This document shows, in pieces, positions 41,644-51,128 of a stretch of 64,000 nt of DNA. The stretch is taken from assembly GCA_024207135.1 (NCBI GenBank), contig CP042428.1:2108001-2172000 (forward strand). The letters are read 5' to 3'. The DNA is from Arthrobacter sp. C2. Its GTDB lineage: Bacteria > Actinomycetota > Actinomycetes > Actinomycetales > Micrococcaceae. The notes under the pieces were generated by a model. The model was given only the letters and a program-made list of their open reading frames with translations. It was not told where the DNA came from and searched no databases. The translations under genes and the position numbers were made by a program. Numbering within the stretch: the stretch's first letter is position 1; the number at the start of each line of letters is the position of its first letter.

Positions 41644-42195
41644 ATGAACTTCTATGCTGTCTTCCTGCGCGGGGTCAATGTCGGCGGGGTCAAGATCCTG
41701 ATGAAGGACCTCGCCACGTTGCTGCAGGAGTCCGGCTTCGCCCCGGTGAAGACCCTGCTGGCCAGCGGCAACGTGGTGGTCGGAGCCGCCGAAGCCACCC
41801 CCTCGCGCGTGAAGGACGCCGTCGAGCAAGCCCTGCGGGACCGCTACGGCCGGGACATCGGGGTGATCGTCCAGGATGGGGACCAGCTGGAGTCGATCAC
41901 GGAGCACTACCCCTTCGATTCTCCCGAGGACGGTGTGCAACGGCACCGCTACCTGGTGCTCACGCCCGGCGAGAAAGAGGCCGCCGCCATCCTGGGCAGC
42001 GCCCCGGACCTCGGGGATTCCGAGCGCGTGGCGCAGCTGGGCGCGTGCATCTGCTGGGAGGTTCCACGCGGGGATTCCCTGGGCTCGCCCCTGGCCAAGC
42101 ACTTCGCCAAGGCCGCTTCCTCCACGCTGGTGACCACCCGGAACATGAACACCATCGACAAGGTCCTGGTTGCGCTTCGCGCCCTGGGGCGGTGA
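41644..42195 (+). CDS. DUF1697 family protein
   Basis: 183 residues with the DUF1697 signature FLRGVNVGGVKILMKDLATLL and KTLLASGNVVV, ending in TTRNMNTIDKVLVAL. The family is widespread, cytoplasmic and of unknown function. A near-consensus CAGACT box 7 nt before the ATG may support a leaderless transcript, though its first base differs. Confidence 0.9.
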   Translation: MNFYAVFLRGVNVGGVKILMKDLATLLQESGFAPVKTLLASGNVVVGAAEATPSRVKDAVEQALRDRYGRDIGVIVQDGDQLESITEHYPFDSPEDGVQRHRYLVLTPGEKEAAAILGSAPDLGDSERVAQLGACICWEVPRGDSLGSPLAKHFAKAASSTLVTTRNMNTIDKVLVALRALGR

Positions 42196-42274
42196 AACCG
42201 CCGCACCGCCCATGTTGTAATGGAACTTCCAGTGCCGCACCGCCCGCGAACATGAGACCCGAGGACACGACCCG

Positions 42275-42907
42275 TTGACCATGCCCCTGCTCTTCGACCT
42301 CCTGGGCGTCTTCTTCTTTGGCGTCTCCGGGTCGCTGCTGGCCGCACGGCGCGGTTTCGACATCATCGGATCCCTGCTGCTGGCCGGGCTGACCGGGATC
42401 GGCGGCGGCATCGTGCGCGACCTGGTCCTGGGCGTGGTGCCCACCGCGTTCCAGAACCCGTACTACTTCATTCCGCCGACCCTGGCGGCGTTGCTGGTGT
42501 ACTTCGTGGCCCCGGGCGTGCAACGGCTCATGCGCCCGCTGCTGGTCTTTGATGCCGCCGGCCTGGCCCTGTTCTGCACCTCCGGCACGATCAAGGCGCT
42601 GGAGGCGGGAATGAATCCCTTTGCCGCCACGCTGCTGGGCGTCACCACCGCGGTGGGCGGCGGGTTGCTGCGCGACGTGGTTGCCAACAAGACCCCCTCG
42701 ATCTTCGACCCGCGAGACATCTATGCGGTCCCGGCCATGCTGGGTGCCGGACTCATGGCCGGGCTGTGGGTCATGGGCGTGAGGGGCTGGGTGTGGGAGC
42801 TGGCCGTCGCGGCCGTCGTCTTCCTCCTGCGCCTGCTCTCGCTGAAGTTCCGCTGGCACGTGCCCAAGGCCGTCGGGCACTGGCACCGCGACATCGAACT
42901 GCAATAG
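42275..42907 (+). CDS. UPF0126/TRIC-type membrane protein
   Basis: 210 residues, seven helices with the two internal repeats typical of this family: GFDIIGSLLLAGLTGIGGGIVRDLVLG and NPFAATLLGVTTAVGGGLLRDVVANK. Bacterial members form trimeric cation (K+/Na+) channels related to eukaryotic TRIC. The TTG at 42275 is well placed behind GAGGA; ATG 42281 is an alternative. Confidence 0.87.
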   Translation: MTMPLLFDLLGVFFFGVSGSLLAARRGFDIIGSLLLAGLTGIGGGIVRDLVLGVVPTAFQNPYYFIPPTLAALLVYFVAPGVQRLMRPLLVFDAAGLALFCTSGTIKALEAGMNPFAATLLGVTTAVGGGLLRDVVANKTPSIFDPRDIYAVPAMLGAGLMAGLWVMGVRGWVWELAVAAVVFLLRLLSLKFRWHVPKAVGHWHRDIELQ

Positions 42908-42920
42908 CGGAACGGGCTGG

Positions 42921-44180
42921 TCAGGTGACGCGCTCGAGCTCGGCGTAGTGCTCCGGCTCGTCCTTGGCGTCCTCGATCTTGCGCGGGCCGTTGATCATCA
43001 CCGCACCGGTGAGCATCACGATCAGGCAGACCCCGAGCATCGCGAACGAGGCGCTCCAGCCGCCGGTGGCGTCCTTGACGATGCCAAAGAGCAGCGGGGC
43101 GATCGCCGCACCGGCATATCCCAGCCCCTGGCTGAAGCCGGCCAGCACGCCGGAGCCGTAGGTGCTGCGCGAGCGCAGGTTCATCATCAGCAGGGCAATG
43201 GCGAAGGTGCCCTGTCCCAGCCCGGCGGAGACGACCCACAGCACGGTGTGCTCGGTCGGCGAGAGATACAGGCCCAGGTGGCCGGTGATCCAGAAGGCCG
43301 TGAAGACCAGCACCGCAAGGATTGGGTGGCGCAGGCGCGGCACCCACAAGGGCACCAGCAGGCTCACCGGAAGGCCCAGGATCGCGAACAGGGCCAGCAT
43401 CGAACCGGCGGCCATGGTGTCCAGCCCCTGCTCGGAGAGGTAGGGCGGCATCCAGGTGAAGTAGACGTAGGTCTGGGCCGAGTTTCCGGCCAGGAAGATC
43501 GCCAGCCCCCAGGCGACCGGGGACTTCCACGGGTTGATCCGTGCCGGGGGCGCTGCCACCAACCCGTTGACCAGCGGGGTGTCCGGGCGCGGGGTCTTGC
43601 GGTCCCGGAAGATCTGGATGCCCCAGGGCACCAGGACCACGGCCGAAAGCAGCGCCCAGGCGGCGATGGAGGTGCGCCAGTTGCCGGTGGCGTTGGACAG
43701 CGGTACGGAGAATTGCGGGGCCATCCAGGTGCCCACCGCCAGCATCGTGACATAGCCCGAGGTGACGATCGCCAGGCGGTCCGGGAAATACTTCTTCACC
43801 AGCGGCGGCAGCACCACGTTGCCCATGCCGTACCCGGCCAGTGTGATGGTCGAGAGCAGCAGGAAGCTTGCCACGTCCCCCACCGCGGCGCGCAGCAGCT
43901 GCCCGGCCACGGCCAGCAGGACCGCGCCCACCAGCACCTTCTCCAACCCCCACCAGCGGATCAGGCGCGGGGTCAGCAGCCCGAACCCGGCAAAGACAAC
44001 GGGGGCCAGCATGGCCAGCAGGCCGGTGGAAAAGGAGTCGAATCCCAGCTCCGGACCGATGCTTCCCAGCAGCGGGGGCACCGAGACCACGGCCGCACGC
44101 AGGGACAGGGCCATCAGGATGATGCCCAGCAACGCACCGATCCGGCCGGCCAGCTTTTGTCGGGGTGGGGTCAGTGCCAT
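42921..44180 (-). CDS. MFS transporter, CynX/NimT family
   Basis: 419 residues, 12 helices. The N-terminus LRAAVVSVPPLLGSIGPELGFDSFSTGLL is characteristic of CynX/NimT proteins (cyanate or 2-nitroimidazole transport). It starts 6 nt after the stop of the TetR gene and is probably co-transcribed, so it should respond to the same inducer as the divergent exporter. Confidence 0.87.
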   Translation of the reverse strand: MALTPPRQKLAGRIGALLGIILMALSLRAAVVSVPPLLGSIGPELGFDSFSTGLLAMLAPVVFAGFGLLTPRLIRWWGLEKVLVGAVLLAVAGQLLRAAVGDVASFLLLSTITLAGYGMGNVVLPPLVKKYFPDRLAIVTSGYVTMLAVGTWMAPQFSVPLSNATGNWRTSIAAWALLSAVVLVPWGIQIFRDRKTPRPDTPLVNGLVAAPPARINPWKSPVAWGLAIFLAGNSAQTYVYFTWMPPYLSEQGLDTMAAGSMLALFAILGLPVSLLVPLWVPRLRHPILAVLVFTAFWITGHLGLYLSPTEHTVLWVVSAGLGQGTFAIALLMMNLRSRSTYGSGVLAGFSQGLGYAGAAIAPLLFGIVKDATGGWSASFAMLGVCLIVMLTGAVMINGPRKIEDAKDEPEHYAELERVT

Positions 44181-44185
44181 GGGGC

Positions 44186-44728
44186 TTAGTTACCGTTCTT
44201 GAGTCGTTCCACCTGGATCAGCAGGTGCTCCAGGTCCTTGGCGAAGGTTCCCTTGGACCAGGGCCCGGGCATGGAGGTCTGGTAGTACAGCCCCTCGCCG
44301 ATGAGCATGATGGTCTCGGCCACGTACTTGTCCTTCACCTCGACGTGGATCAGGTCGAGCCATCCGGCGTGCACCTGTTCCAGCGCCTCGATGGAGGGCT
44401 CGTGCCCGGACTGGGCCAGGCGCAGCACGGCCAGGAAGTACCTGTCCAGGTCGCTGCCGATGACGGTGGAGGTGCGCACGAAGTAGCGCGAAGCGCCCTC
44501 CGGGGATGCGGACATGCGCTCCAGGTCATCGGCGTGTGCCTGGAGCAGCCCCTCGATGACGGCCTGTGCCAGGGCCTCCTTGGAGGCAAAGTGGTACAGC
44601 AACCCGCCCTTGGAGACGCCGGCGCGTGCGGCGGTGGCCTCGATGGTCGCCGCGCGTTCGCCCTCGTCGCAGAGCATCGAGGCGTAGGCGTCGACGATCT
44701 TTTCCTTGGCTAATGGCGGTCGAGACAT
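44186..44728 (-). CDS. TetR/AcrR-family repressor
   Basis: 180 residues. N-terminal helix-turn-helix (EATAARAGVSKGGLLYHFASKEAL) and a ligand-binding domain. A 28-bp near-perfect palindrome lies between this gene and the divergent MFS exporter, so it should repress both itself (with the CynX-type gene) and the exporter. Its ATG follows a TAGGGT box by 7 nt, so its mRNA is probably leaderless. Confidence 0.92.
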   Translation of the reverse strand: MSRPPLAKEKIVDAYASMLCDEGERAATIEATAARAGVSKGGLLYHFASKEALAQAVIEGLLQAHADDLERMSASPEGASRYFVRTSTVIGSDLDRYFLAVLRLAQSGHEPSIEALEQVHAGWLDLIHVEVKDKYVAETIMLIGEGLYYQTSMPGPWSKGTFAKDLEHLLIQVERLKNGN

Positions 44729-44735
44729 GTAGTGA

Positions 44736-44741
44736 ACCCTA
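44736..44741 (-). promoter_or_regulatory. -10 box for leaderless tetR mRNA
   Basis: TAGGGT on the minus strand ends 7 nt before ATG 44728. Confidence 0.5.
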
Positions 44742-44769
44742 TCCCTTTCACGTAGGCATCGTCACATTG

Positions 44770-44797
44770 TAACTGTACCGTCTGGACGGTACAGTTA
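44770..44797. promoter_or_regulatory. TetR operator palindrome
   Basis: TAACTGTACCGTC, two central bases TG, then GACGGTACAGTTA: 13-bp arms with perfect complementarity. It lies between divergent tetR and the DHA2 exporter, as expected for a TetR-type operator. Confidence 0.88.
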
Positions 44798-44839
44798 CTG
44801 TTGTCAGCACGCACATACCCATTCAGGAAACAGATCCCC

Positions 44840-46387
44840 ATGAGCACTCCCCGCCTGAGCCGCCAAACCCCGCAGACGAACACCGGTTCCATGCACCGCC
44901 GACGCTGGGCGGCCCTTGCCGTGCTCATGTTCCCGGTCCTGCTGATCTCGGTGGACAACACGGTGCTCAGCTTCGCCGTTCCCGCACTCTCGGAGGCGCT
45001 GGCCCCCAGCGGAAACCAGTTGCTGTGGATCATCGACATCTACCCGTTGGTGCTCGCCGGACTGTTGGTTCCCATGGGGTCACTCGGCGACCGCTTCGGC
45101 CGCCGCAGGCTGCTGCTGGTCGGCTCCAGCGGATTCGCCGCCGTTTCCGCGGCCGCCGCCTTTGCCACCAGCGCCGAGCAGCTCATTGCCGCCCGCGCGC
45201 TGCTGGGCATCTTCGGGGCCATGCTGATGCCCGCCACGCTCTCGCTGATCCGCAACATCTTCACCGACCCGCTCGAGCGCCGCAAGGCCATCGCCGTCTG
45301 GGCCGCCGGGTTCTCCGGCGGCGCCGCCCTGGGCCCGATTGTCGGCGGCTTCCTGCTCGAGCATTACTGGTGGGGGTCGGTCTTCCTGCTGGCCGTGCCG
45401 ATGTTGTTGCCGCTGCTGGTGCTGGCCCCGGCCCTGGTCCCCGAATCCCGCGACCCGAACCCCGGTGCCATCGACCCGATCTCGATCGGGCTGGCCATCA
45501 TGACCCTGCTGCCGATCGTCTACGGCATCAAGGAACTGACCGCCGCCGGATCCCCGGTGCTCCCGTGCCTGGCCATTGCCGTGGGCATCGCCGCCGGGGT
45601 GACCTTCACCCGGCGCCAGCTGGGGCGCGCCAACCCGATGCTGGATGTGCGCCTGTTTGCCAACCCGTCCTTCTCCGCGGCCCTGGTGGTGAACCTGCTG
45701 AGCATCTTTGCGCTGGTCGGCTTCATCTACTTCATCTCCCAGCACCTGCAGCTGGTCGCCGGCTACACCCCGATGATGGCCGGGGTGCTGATGCTGCCGG
45801 GCCTGGCGCTGACGGTTGGCTTCGGCCTGCTGGCCGTGCGACTGACCAGCCGCTTCGCCGTGAAGCACGTGATGGTGTGGGGTCTGGGCCTGAACGCGCT
45901 GGCCTACGGCATCGTGATGCTCACCGGCCAGTCCGGCTCGGTGCTGATGCTCATGGTGGCCTTCGGCGTGCTCGGGGCGGGCGTGGGCATGAGCGAGACC
46001 CTGTCCAACGACATGGCGCTTTCCGCGGTGCCCCCGGCCCAGGCCGGTGCGGCCTCGGCGATCTCCGAAACCGCCTACGAGGTCGGGTCGGTGCTCGGCA
46101 CGGCCGTGCTGGGCTCGATCCTCAATGCCGCGTACCGCAACAACGTCCAGGTCCCCGGGCGGCTGGGCGAGGACGCGGCCGAGACGGCCCGGCAGACCCT
46201 CGGCGGCGCGCACGAGGTGGCGAGGTCCCTGGGCGAGCCTGCGGCCGGCAGGCTGCTGGAATCCGCCGCGCACGCCTTCGACAAGGGCGTGGTCTACACC
46301 TCGGCAATCGCCATGGTGCTGGCCCTGGCCTCCGCGGTGATCGTGGCGATCGCGCTGCGTTCGGTCAAGGAGCAGCCGGAGGCCTAG
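44840..46387 (+). CDS. MFS exporter, DHA2 (14-helix) family
   Basis: 515 residues with about 14 helices. Motif A is GSLGDRFGRRRLL and motif C lies in FSGGAALGPIVGGFLLEHYWWG, typical of drug:H+ antiporters such as QacA/SmvA types. Its start ATG 44840 has AGGAAA upstream. It is controlled by the adjacent TetR via the operator at 44770. Probable role: efflux of a toxic cation or drug. Confidence 0.92.
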   Translation: MSTPRLSRQTPQTNTGSMHRRRWAALAVLMFPVLLISVDNTVLSFAVPALSEALAPSGNQLLWIIDIYPLVLAGLLVPMGSLGDRFGRRRLLLVGSSGFAAVSAAAAFATSAEQLIAARALLGIFGAMLMPATLSLIRNIFTDPLERRKAIAVWAAGFSGGAALGPIVGGFLLEHYWWGSVFLLAVPMLLPLLVLAPALVPESRDPNPGAIDPISIGLAIMTLLPIVYGIKELTAAGSPVLPCLAIAVGIAAGVTFTRRQLGRANPMLDVRLFANPSFSAALVVNLLSIFALVGFIYFISQHLQLVAGYTPMMAGVLMLPGLALTVGFGLLAVRLTSRFAVKHVMVWGLGLNALAYGIVMLTGQSGSVLMLMVAFGVLGAGVGMSETLSNDMALSAVPPAQAGAASAISETAYEVGSVLGTAVLGSILNAAYRNNVQVPGRLGEDAAETARQTLGGAHEVARSLGEPAAGRLLESAAHAFDKGVVYTSAIAMVLALASAVIVAIALRSVKEQPEA

Positions 46388-46423
46388 ACGCACGGTGCGC
46401 GCCCTTGGGCCCGATGCTTCCCT

Positions 46424-46452
46424 TGCGGCGGCCTGCCCCGGAGGCCGCCGCA
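46424..46452 (+). terminator. Hairpin terminator after exporter
   Basis: TGCGGCGGCCT and AGGCCGCCGCA form a perfect 11-bp stem 37 nt after the stop. Confidence 0.8.
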
Positions 46453-46483
46453 GGCGGGCTGGGTTCCCGGGGAAGCGGTGATC

Positions 46484-46819
46484 ATGGCCTGCGCCGGAAC
46501 CTCGGATCCGGTGGGGGTCAACGACCGCCGCACCATGGCGCTGCTGCCTGCGGGCCGTTTGCAGGTGCAGGTGGCTGTTGCCTGCGTCTCAGCGGAGGAT
46601 CCCCTCCTGGACGATGCGCTCGCCTATGCCCGATCACACAGTCCGGGGCGGCGCACGGTGGTGGCCATCTGCCGGCTGGCACCGGGATGCTTCGCCCGAT
46701 TGGCGGCCAAATGCGCCACCGACGTGCCGAGCGGTCCCCCTTTGAATTCCACACAACGCCCTCCGAAAGAGCTGGTGGATATCGTTGTCACCCGGTATCA
46801 CCAGTCCTCCGCAAGGTAA
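46484..46819 (+). CDS. Hypothetical protein, doubtful
   Basis: 111 residues if ATG 46484 is used (GGGGAAG about 8 nt upstream). Codons over the whole length favour G or C in third position, as in real genes here, but I recognise no domain. Three short Cys-containing segments are present (ACVSAEDP, AICRLAPGC, AAKCATD). Could be non-coding. Confidence 0.4.
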   Translation: MACAGTSDPVGVNDRRTMALLPAGRLQVQVAVACVSAEDPLLDDALAYARSHSPGRRTVVAICRLAPGCFARLAAKCATDVPSGPPLNSTQRPPKELVDIVVTRYHQSSAR

Positions 46820-47064
46820 ACAAACGGGGTATTTCGGGCTAACTTTGCCTCGAAAGTACCCCGATGGTAGTAACTGGGCGCCAAGTAGCGTACCGTTGAG
46901 CTTGTAGTTCTAGTTTTTCTCGCAGTAAAGCAGTGCAAATACCCCGTTGCCGGGGCGAGTACCTTTCTGAACCGCGTTGAATCACGTAGCTGCAAGTGAA
47001 TTCCATAGTGGATTTCACTCCCCTACGTCCCATTTCAGGACAGTCTCGAAAGGACACACCCATC
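46820..47064 (+). other. Long upstream region of cold-shock gene
   Basis: 245 nt without a gene, AT-richer than its surroundings. Cold-shock mRNAs usually have long structured leaders, and this spacing fits that. I cannot place the promoter. Confidence 0.45.
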
Positions 47065-47268
47065 ATGGCAACAGGTACCGTTAAGTGGTTCAACGCCGAA
47101 AAGGGCTTCGGCTTCATCGCTCCGGACGACAACTCGGATGATGTCTTTGCACACTACTCCGCCATTCAGTCGAACGGCTTCCGCTCGCTCGAAGAGGGCC
47201 AGCGCGTAGAGTTCGAAGTTACCCAGGGCCAGAAGGGCCTGCAGGCCACCGATATCCGCGCTGTCTAA
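47065..47268 (+). CDS. Cold-shock protein
   Basis: 67 residues, one OB-fold cold-shock domain with RNP1 KGFGFI and RNP2 VFAHY. It binds single-stranded RNA and DNA and acts as an RNA chaperone. AAAGGA precedes the ATG. The protein begins [17 protein letters not shown] like CspA of actinobacteria. A clear hairpin follows. Confidence 0.95.
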   Translation: MATGTVKWFNAEKGFGFIAPDDNSDDVFAHYSAIQSNGFRSLEEGQRVEFEVTQGQKGLQATDIRAV

Positions 47269-47307
47269 GCTTCGGATCATCACCTGCGGCTTTTAGCTGA
47301 CTAGGCG

Positions 47308-47338
47308 AGGGCGTCACTCCTTATGGGAGTGGCGCCCT
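47308..47338 (+). terminator. Hairpin terminator after cold-shock gene
   Basis: AGGGCGTCACTCC pairs with GGAGTGGCGCCCT with one weak pair, loop TTATG. Confidence 0.8.
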
Positions 47339-47359
47339 TGCTGTTTAACGATTTGCGCC

Positions 47360-48022
47360 TCACCAGCTGAACGATCCGTGCGGGCTCGCCTTTATCTCCA
47401 GATGAAACACGAGGTTCCGCGAGTCCGGCGGCCCCACGATGACGAACCATTCCTCCACGCCTGCCGGCTGGATTGATCCGCTCTCGAACCGGCGCACGAC
47501 AAGATTCAAGAACGTCCCGGACTCCGACTGCGACGATTGCTGGATCAGCGCCAATTCCCGCTTGGCATCCGTGCCCCGGCCCTCCGCCCGGGCCGTTTTC
47601 AGGTTCGCCAGGTTCTCCTGCACGATCCCGGCCCGAAAACCCGCCAGCGTCTCATCCGCGTTTCCGGCAAACAGCACCGGTGCGTAGATCCGCCCCAGCG
47701 ACTCGGCCAGGTCCGCCAGGCAATGCCCGGGCACCCCGGGGCCGATCCAGGCCGGTTCGTTGACAACCATGGCGGATCCGGCATTGCTCCATTGGCCCAC
47801 CGCTGCCAGCAGGTCCGCGGCTATCTGGGCATCGGTCCCTGGTTCGATCCCCTTCGCCGGTTCGACGGCGTCGGCCTGCGGGCAATCACCCGGCAGCTGA
47901 AGCTGCTGGGTGTTCGCTTCGGTGGAGGGTTCCGGTTCGGGAGGATCGGGCACAAGGGTGGTACAGGCACCCAGGAGGCAGGCCAGCAGTCCGGGCGCCA
48001 GCATCAACGGAATCCGCCTCAT
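47360..48022 (-). CDS. Predicted lipoprotein of unknown function
   Basis: 220 residues. The signal sequence ends in the lipobox LLGAC, followed by an acidic Pro/Glu linker ([13 protein letters not shown]) and a globular domain with no family I know. It is likely anchored to the outer face of the membrane. TAGGCT lies 7 nt before the ATG, again a leaderless arrangement. It converges on the cold-shock gene. Confidence 0.82.
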   Translation of the reverse strand: MRRIPLMLAPGLLACLLGACTTLVPDPPEPEPSTEANTQQLQLPGDCPQADAVEPAKGIEPGTDAQIAADLLAAVGQWSNAGSAMVVNEPAWIGPGVPGHCLADLAESLGRIYAPVLFAGNADETLAGFRAGIVQENLANLKTARAEGRGTDAKRELALIQQSSQSESGTFLNLVVRRFESGSIQPAGVEEWFVIVGPPDSRNLVFHLEIKASPHGSFSW

Positions 48023-48029
48023 GCCCCAC

Positions 48030-48035
48030 AGCCTA
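48030..48035 (-). promoter_or_regulatory. -10 box for leaderless lipoprotein mRNA
   Basis: TAGGCT on the minus strand ends 7 nt before ATG 48022. Confidence 0.5.
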
Positions 48036-48121
48036 CGCCCGGATCCGGTGGCGGTGTGGTGTGCACGATGCCGGGGAATGAATGCGGGCGGGCGCTGGTT
48101 GCCGCCTATGTGAGCATTCCT

Positions 48122-49105
48122 ATGTCAATCCTTGATCTTGCCCCCATCCGCCGTGGCGGTTCAGCCGCCGAGACCTTCGCGCAGAGCGTCGAATTGGCGC
48201 AGACCGCCGAGGCTACCGGCTACAAACGCGTTTGGTACGCCGAACACCACAACATGAGCTCGATCGCCTCTTCGGCAACCTCGGTGCTTATTGGCCACGT
48301 CGCCCACCACACCAACACCATCCGGCTGGGTGCCGGCGGCGTCATGCTGCCCAACCACTCCCCTCTGGTGATCGCCGAACAGTTCGGCACCCTGGAAACG
48401 CTCTTCCCGGGCCGCATCGACCTGGGATTGGGCCGCGCGCCGGGCACCGACCAGGCCACGTTCCGGGCGATGCGCCGGGATCCTTCCGCCTCCGACGCGT
48501 TTCCGCACGACGTGCTGGAGCTGCAGGCGTACCTCGGGCAGGAATCACGCATCGAGGGCATCAATGCCTACCCCGGCCACGGCACCAACGTCCCGCTCTA
48601 CATCCTGGGCTCCAGCATGTTCGGCGCCAAGCTGGCCGCCCAACTGGGCCTGCCATACTCCTTCGCCTCGCACTTTGCCCCCGACGCGCTCATCCAGGCA
48701 ACCACCGCGTACCGCAACGAATTCAGGCCCTCCGAATTCCTCGCCGAGCCCTGGGTCATCGCCGGCGTCGGCGTGGTGGCCGCCGAGACCAACACGGAGG
48801 CCCATGCCATCTTCGAGCAGGTCCGCCGCGACCGCATCCGGATGATGCTGGGCCGCAACCGCCCCGTCGAGTTCACCGACGACGAGGTGGAGATGCTGCT
48901 GGATTCCCCGCACGGGGACTCGATCATGAACATGCTCAAGTACACCGCGGTCGGCGACGGCCCGGCCGTGGCCCAGTACCTTGAGGAGTTCGCGCGCACC
49001 GCGCAGGCCGACGAGCTGATCACCGTGCACAGTGCCAGCGACCACGGCCAGCGCTTGGCCTCGGTGAAGATCACCGCCAAGGCCATGGCACCGGCAGGCG
49101 TCTAG
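48122..49105 (+). CDS. LLM-class flavin-dependent oxidoreductase
   Basis: 327 residues, a luciferase-like monooxygenase of the MsnO8 type. Visible blocks: [40 protein letters not shown] and [14 protein letters not shown]. It needs reduced FMN. Different subfamily from the gene at 10633. No substrate can be assigned. The start has no clear ribosome site; ATG 48122 is chosen because family members begin near MSILDLAPI. Confidence 0.88.
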   Translation: MSILDLAPIRRGGSAAETFAQSVELAQTAEATGYKRVWYAEHHNMSSIASSATSVLIGHVAHHTNTIRLGAGGVMLPNHSPLVIAEQFGTLETLFPGRIDLGLGRAPGTDQATFRAMRRDPSASDAFPHDVLELQAYLGQESRIEGINAYPGHGTNVPLYILGSSMFGAKLAAQLGLPYSFASHFAPDALIQATTAYRNEFRPSEFLAEPWVIAGVGVVAAETNTEAHAIFEQVRRDRIRMMLGRNRPVEFTDDEVEMLLDSPHGDSIMNMLKYTAVGDGPAVAQYLEEFARTAQADELITVHSASDHGQRLASVKITAKAMAPAGV

Positions 49106-49120
49106 CGCCGCAACCAAACA

Positions 49121-49182
49121 GGCCGCGTCGCGCGAAGGCCCCGGAACACCCGTGTGTTCCCCGGCTTCTGCGCGGCGCGGCC
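49121..49182 (+). terminator. Hairpin terminator after LLM gene
   Basis: GGCCGCGTCGCGCG and CGCGGCGCGGCC form an imperfect GC-rich stem between the convergent genes ending at 49105 and 49207. Confidence 0.6.
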
Positions 49183-49206
49183 TTCTTGTGCCCTGCTGCC
49201 CCCGGC

Positions 49207-49701
49207 TCAGCGTCCCGGGAGCACCCAGCGGCGCACGCCCATCACCAGCAGGGTGATAAGCAGGATCGTCAGCAGCCCGTCGGCGGCGATGTAGAAGTAG
49301 TGCCAGCTCGATCCGCCGGCCTCGACGCCTGCCAGCACCGCCTCCGTGCGCTTGGCCAGGAACGGGCGGATCAGCCCGATCTTCGCCAGCAGCACCAGGC
49401 CGGTCGACGCGACCACCCACAGGAATGCCCTGTCCAGGCCGCGCTTGATGCAGGAGGCCGCGAGCACAAGGAAGAATACGACCTCCACGATGTTCATGGC
49501 GGTGAAGACCAGCTGCCCGATCCCCAGTCCCAGCCCCAGGGTCATGCCCGGGGCCAGGAACTTCAATGGCGTCTCGATGAATGAAATCCCGATCAGCAAT
49601 CCCAGCCACAAGGCAGGTGCCAGGATCCTTCCGGCGGCGGCAAGCAATGCCGTGCGGCTGATGGCCGGGGTGAAGAACCTGGGTGTGGTGTCGCTGTCCA
49701 T
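49207..49701 (-). CDS. Four-helix membrane protein, unknown
   Basis: 164 residues with four hydrophobic helices. A conserved-looking ETPLKFLAPG follows the first helix and SSWHYFYIAADG precedes the last. I do not recognise the family with confidence. TATGGT lies 6 nt before ATG 49701, suggesting a leaderless mRNA. Confidence 0.75.
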   Translation of the reverse strand: MDSDTTPRFFTPAISRTALLAAAGRILAPALWLGLLIGISFIETPLKFLAPGMTLGLGLGIGQLVFTAMNIVEVVFFLVLAASCIKRGLDRAFLWVVASTGLVLLAKIGLIRPFLAKRTEAVLAGVEAGGSSWHYFYIAADGLLTILLITLLVMGVRRWVLPGR

Positions 49702-49707
49702 ATATCG

Positions 49708-49713
49708 ACCATA
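49708..49713 (-). promoter_or_regulatory. -10 box for leaderless membrane-protein mRNA
   Basis: TATGGT on the minus strand ends 6 nt before ATG 49701. Confidence 0.45.
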
Positions 49714-49834
49714 CCGCGCGCCGGCACCCTGGTCCGCACGCGAAAAGTGCCCATTCCCATACGGGTCGAGTCAACATAGGCTGTAATCAATCGGGGTTCA
49801 GCCGCAAATCCCGCCCGATCGAGGAAAGAGGGAC

Positions 49835-50092
49835 ATGATGGGCAACAGCTTTGACGACACCGTCTTTGACGAGCCGATTGACGACGACATGTACGAGCCG
49901 GACGACGGCCGTGACGGCCAGCCCTACGAGGGTTCCTCCGACAGCCCGGAGACCATGACCGCCCTGGATCCGCTGCGCAAACACCTGTACCTGCTCGATG
50001 ACGACCTCGCCGCCCAGGACCAGGACGACGACGAGGAAACCGTCGAAGAGGAATGGACGGAAGAGGAAGTCCTCGCCGAGGAAACCGAATAG
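49835..50092 (+). CDS. Small highly acidic protein
   Basis: 85 residues, very rich in Asp and Glu (DDDLAAQDQDDDEETVEEEW and an acidic end), with a short less charged middle (LDPLRKHLYLL). GAGGAAAGAGGG precedes the ATG. No known domain; such proteins are often intrinsically disordered and may mimic nucleic acid or bind cations. It lies upstream of a LysR gene on the same strand, 85 nt apart. Confidence 0.7.
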   Translation: MMGNSFDDTVFDEPIDDDMYEPDDGRDGQPYEGSSDSPETMTALDPLRKHLYLLDDDLAAQDQDDDEETVEEEWTEEEVLAEETE

Positions 50093-50177
50093 CTCCCGTG
50101 CCCGCCTAGGATTGAGGAGAGTGCGAGCCCCACCGGCTCGCGCCCTCAACCCGTCCCCAGGCACAGGAGTTCCCCAC

Positions 50178-51113
50178 GTGGTCAATCCGGTACATCTGCG
50201 CACCCTGCTGGAAGTGGTGTCTCACAAGTCCTTCGCCGCCGCCGCCCTGGCCCTGGGCTACACGCCCTCGGCGGTCTCCCAGCAGATGTCCGCCCTGGAA
50301 CGCGACACCTCAACCACGCTCTTTGCCCGCAGCGCCAAGAGCATCGAGCCGACACCGGCCGCGCTGACCATGGTGCGCCACGCCAAGCGCGTGCTCACCG
50401 ACATCGATGCGCTCATGGCAGCGACCTCCACCCCCGACCTTGACCCCAGCGGCAAGCCGTTGCAGGAACTGCGCATCGGGATCTTCCCGTCCCTGGCCAC
50501 CTTTGCCCTGCCCCGGCTGCTCGGCTCCAAGGATTGGGACCGGTTGGGCATCGCGCTGCGCGTGAACGTGGGAGAGCCGCACCAGACCATCACCGGGTTG
50601 CGCCGGGACGGGGAACTGGACCTGGCCCTGATCTTCCAGGTCGGGCAGGCCGGGCTGGCCTGGCCGGCGCAGCTCGAGCGCCAGTGGCTGGGCGACGACC
50701 CGTTCCGCGTCGTCGTCCCCGCTTCCTGGAAGCTCGATGGCTCATCGGTCTTTTCCGCCTCCCAGCTGGCCGACATGCCCTGGATCATGCACCACCCCGG
50801 CACGTCCGACGCGACGGTGATCTCCCGGCTCTTTGCCGCGTTCAACATCCACCCGCGCGTGGTCGCCCACTCCGATGACTTCAACGCCTCGCTGCACATG
50901 GCAGCCGCCGGGCTGGGCGCCGCCCTGGTCCCCGAGCTGGCCATGCAGCGTGCCCCCGAAGGCATCCAGGTCATCGACGCCCCGGAAATCCGCCTGGCCC
51001 GCAGCATCTTCGCGCTGCGGCCCGAAGGCCGGGACAACCCCAAGACCGGGGTGTTCATGGACCGGCTGACCAAGGCGCTGGCTGAGACAAGCATCGGTCC
51101 CAAGCGACGCTAG
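50178..51113 (+). CDS. LysR-family transcriptional regulator
   Basis: 311 residues. N-terminal winged helix (LRTLLEVVSHKSFAAAALALGYTPSAVSQQMSALE) and a periplasmic-binding-type effector domain. GTG 50178 is preferred, with CAGGAG upstream. The target cannot be assigned: the next genes are on the opposite strand. Confidence 0.92.
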   Translation: MVNPVHLRTLLEVVSHKSFAAAALALGYTPSAVSQQMSALERDTSTTLFARSAKSIEPTPAALTMVRHAKRVLTDIDALMAATSTPDLDPSGKPLQELRIGIFPSLATFALPRLLGSKDWDRLGIALRVNVGEPHQTITGLRRDGELDLALIFQVGQAGLAWPAQLERQWLGDDPFRVVVPASWKLDGSSVFSASQLADMPWIMHHPGTSDATVISRLFAAFNIHPRVVAHSDDFNASLHMAAAGLGAALVPELAMQRAPEGIQVIDAPEIRLARSIFALRPEGRDNPKTGVFMDRLTKALAETSIGPKRR

Positions 51114-51128
51114 GCAGTGGAGGCTTGC

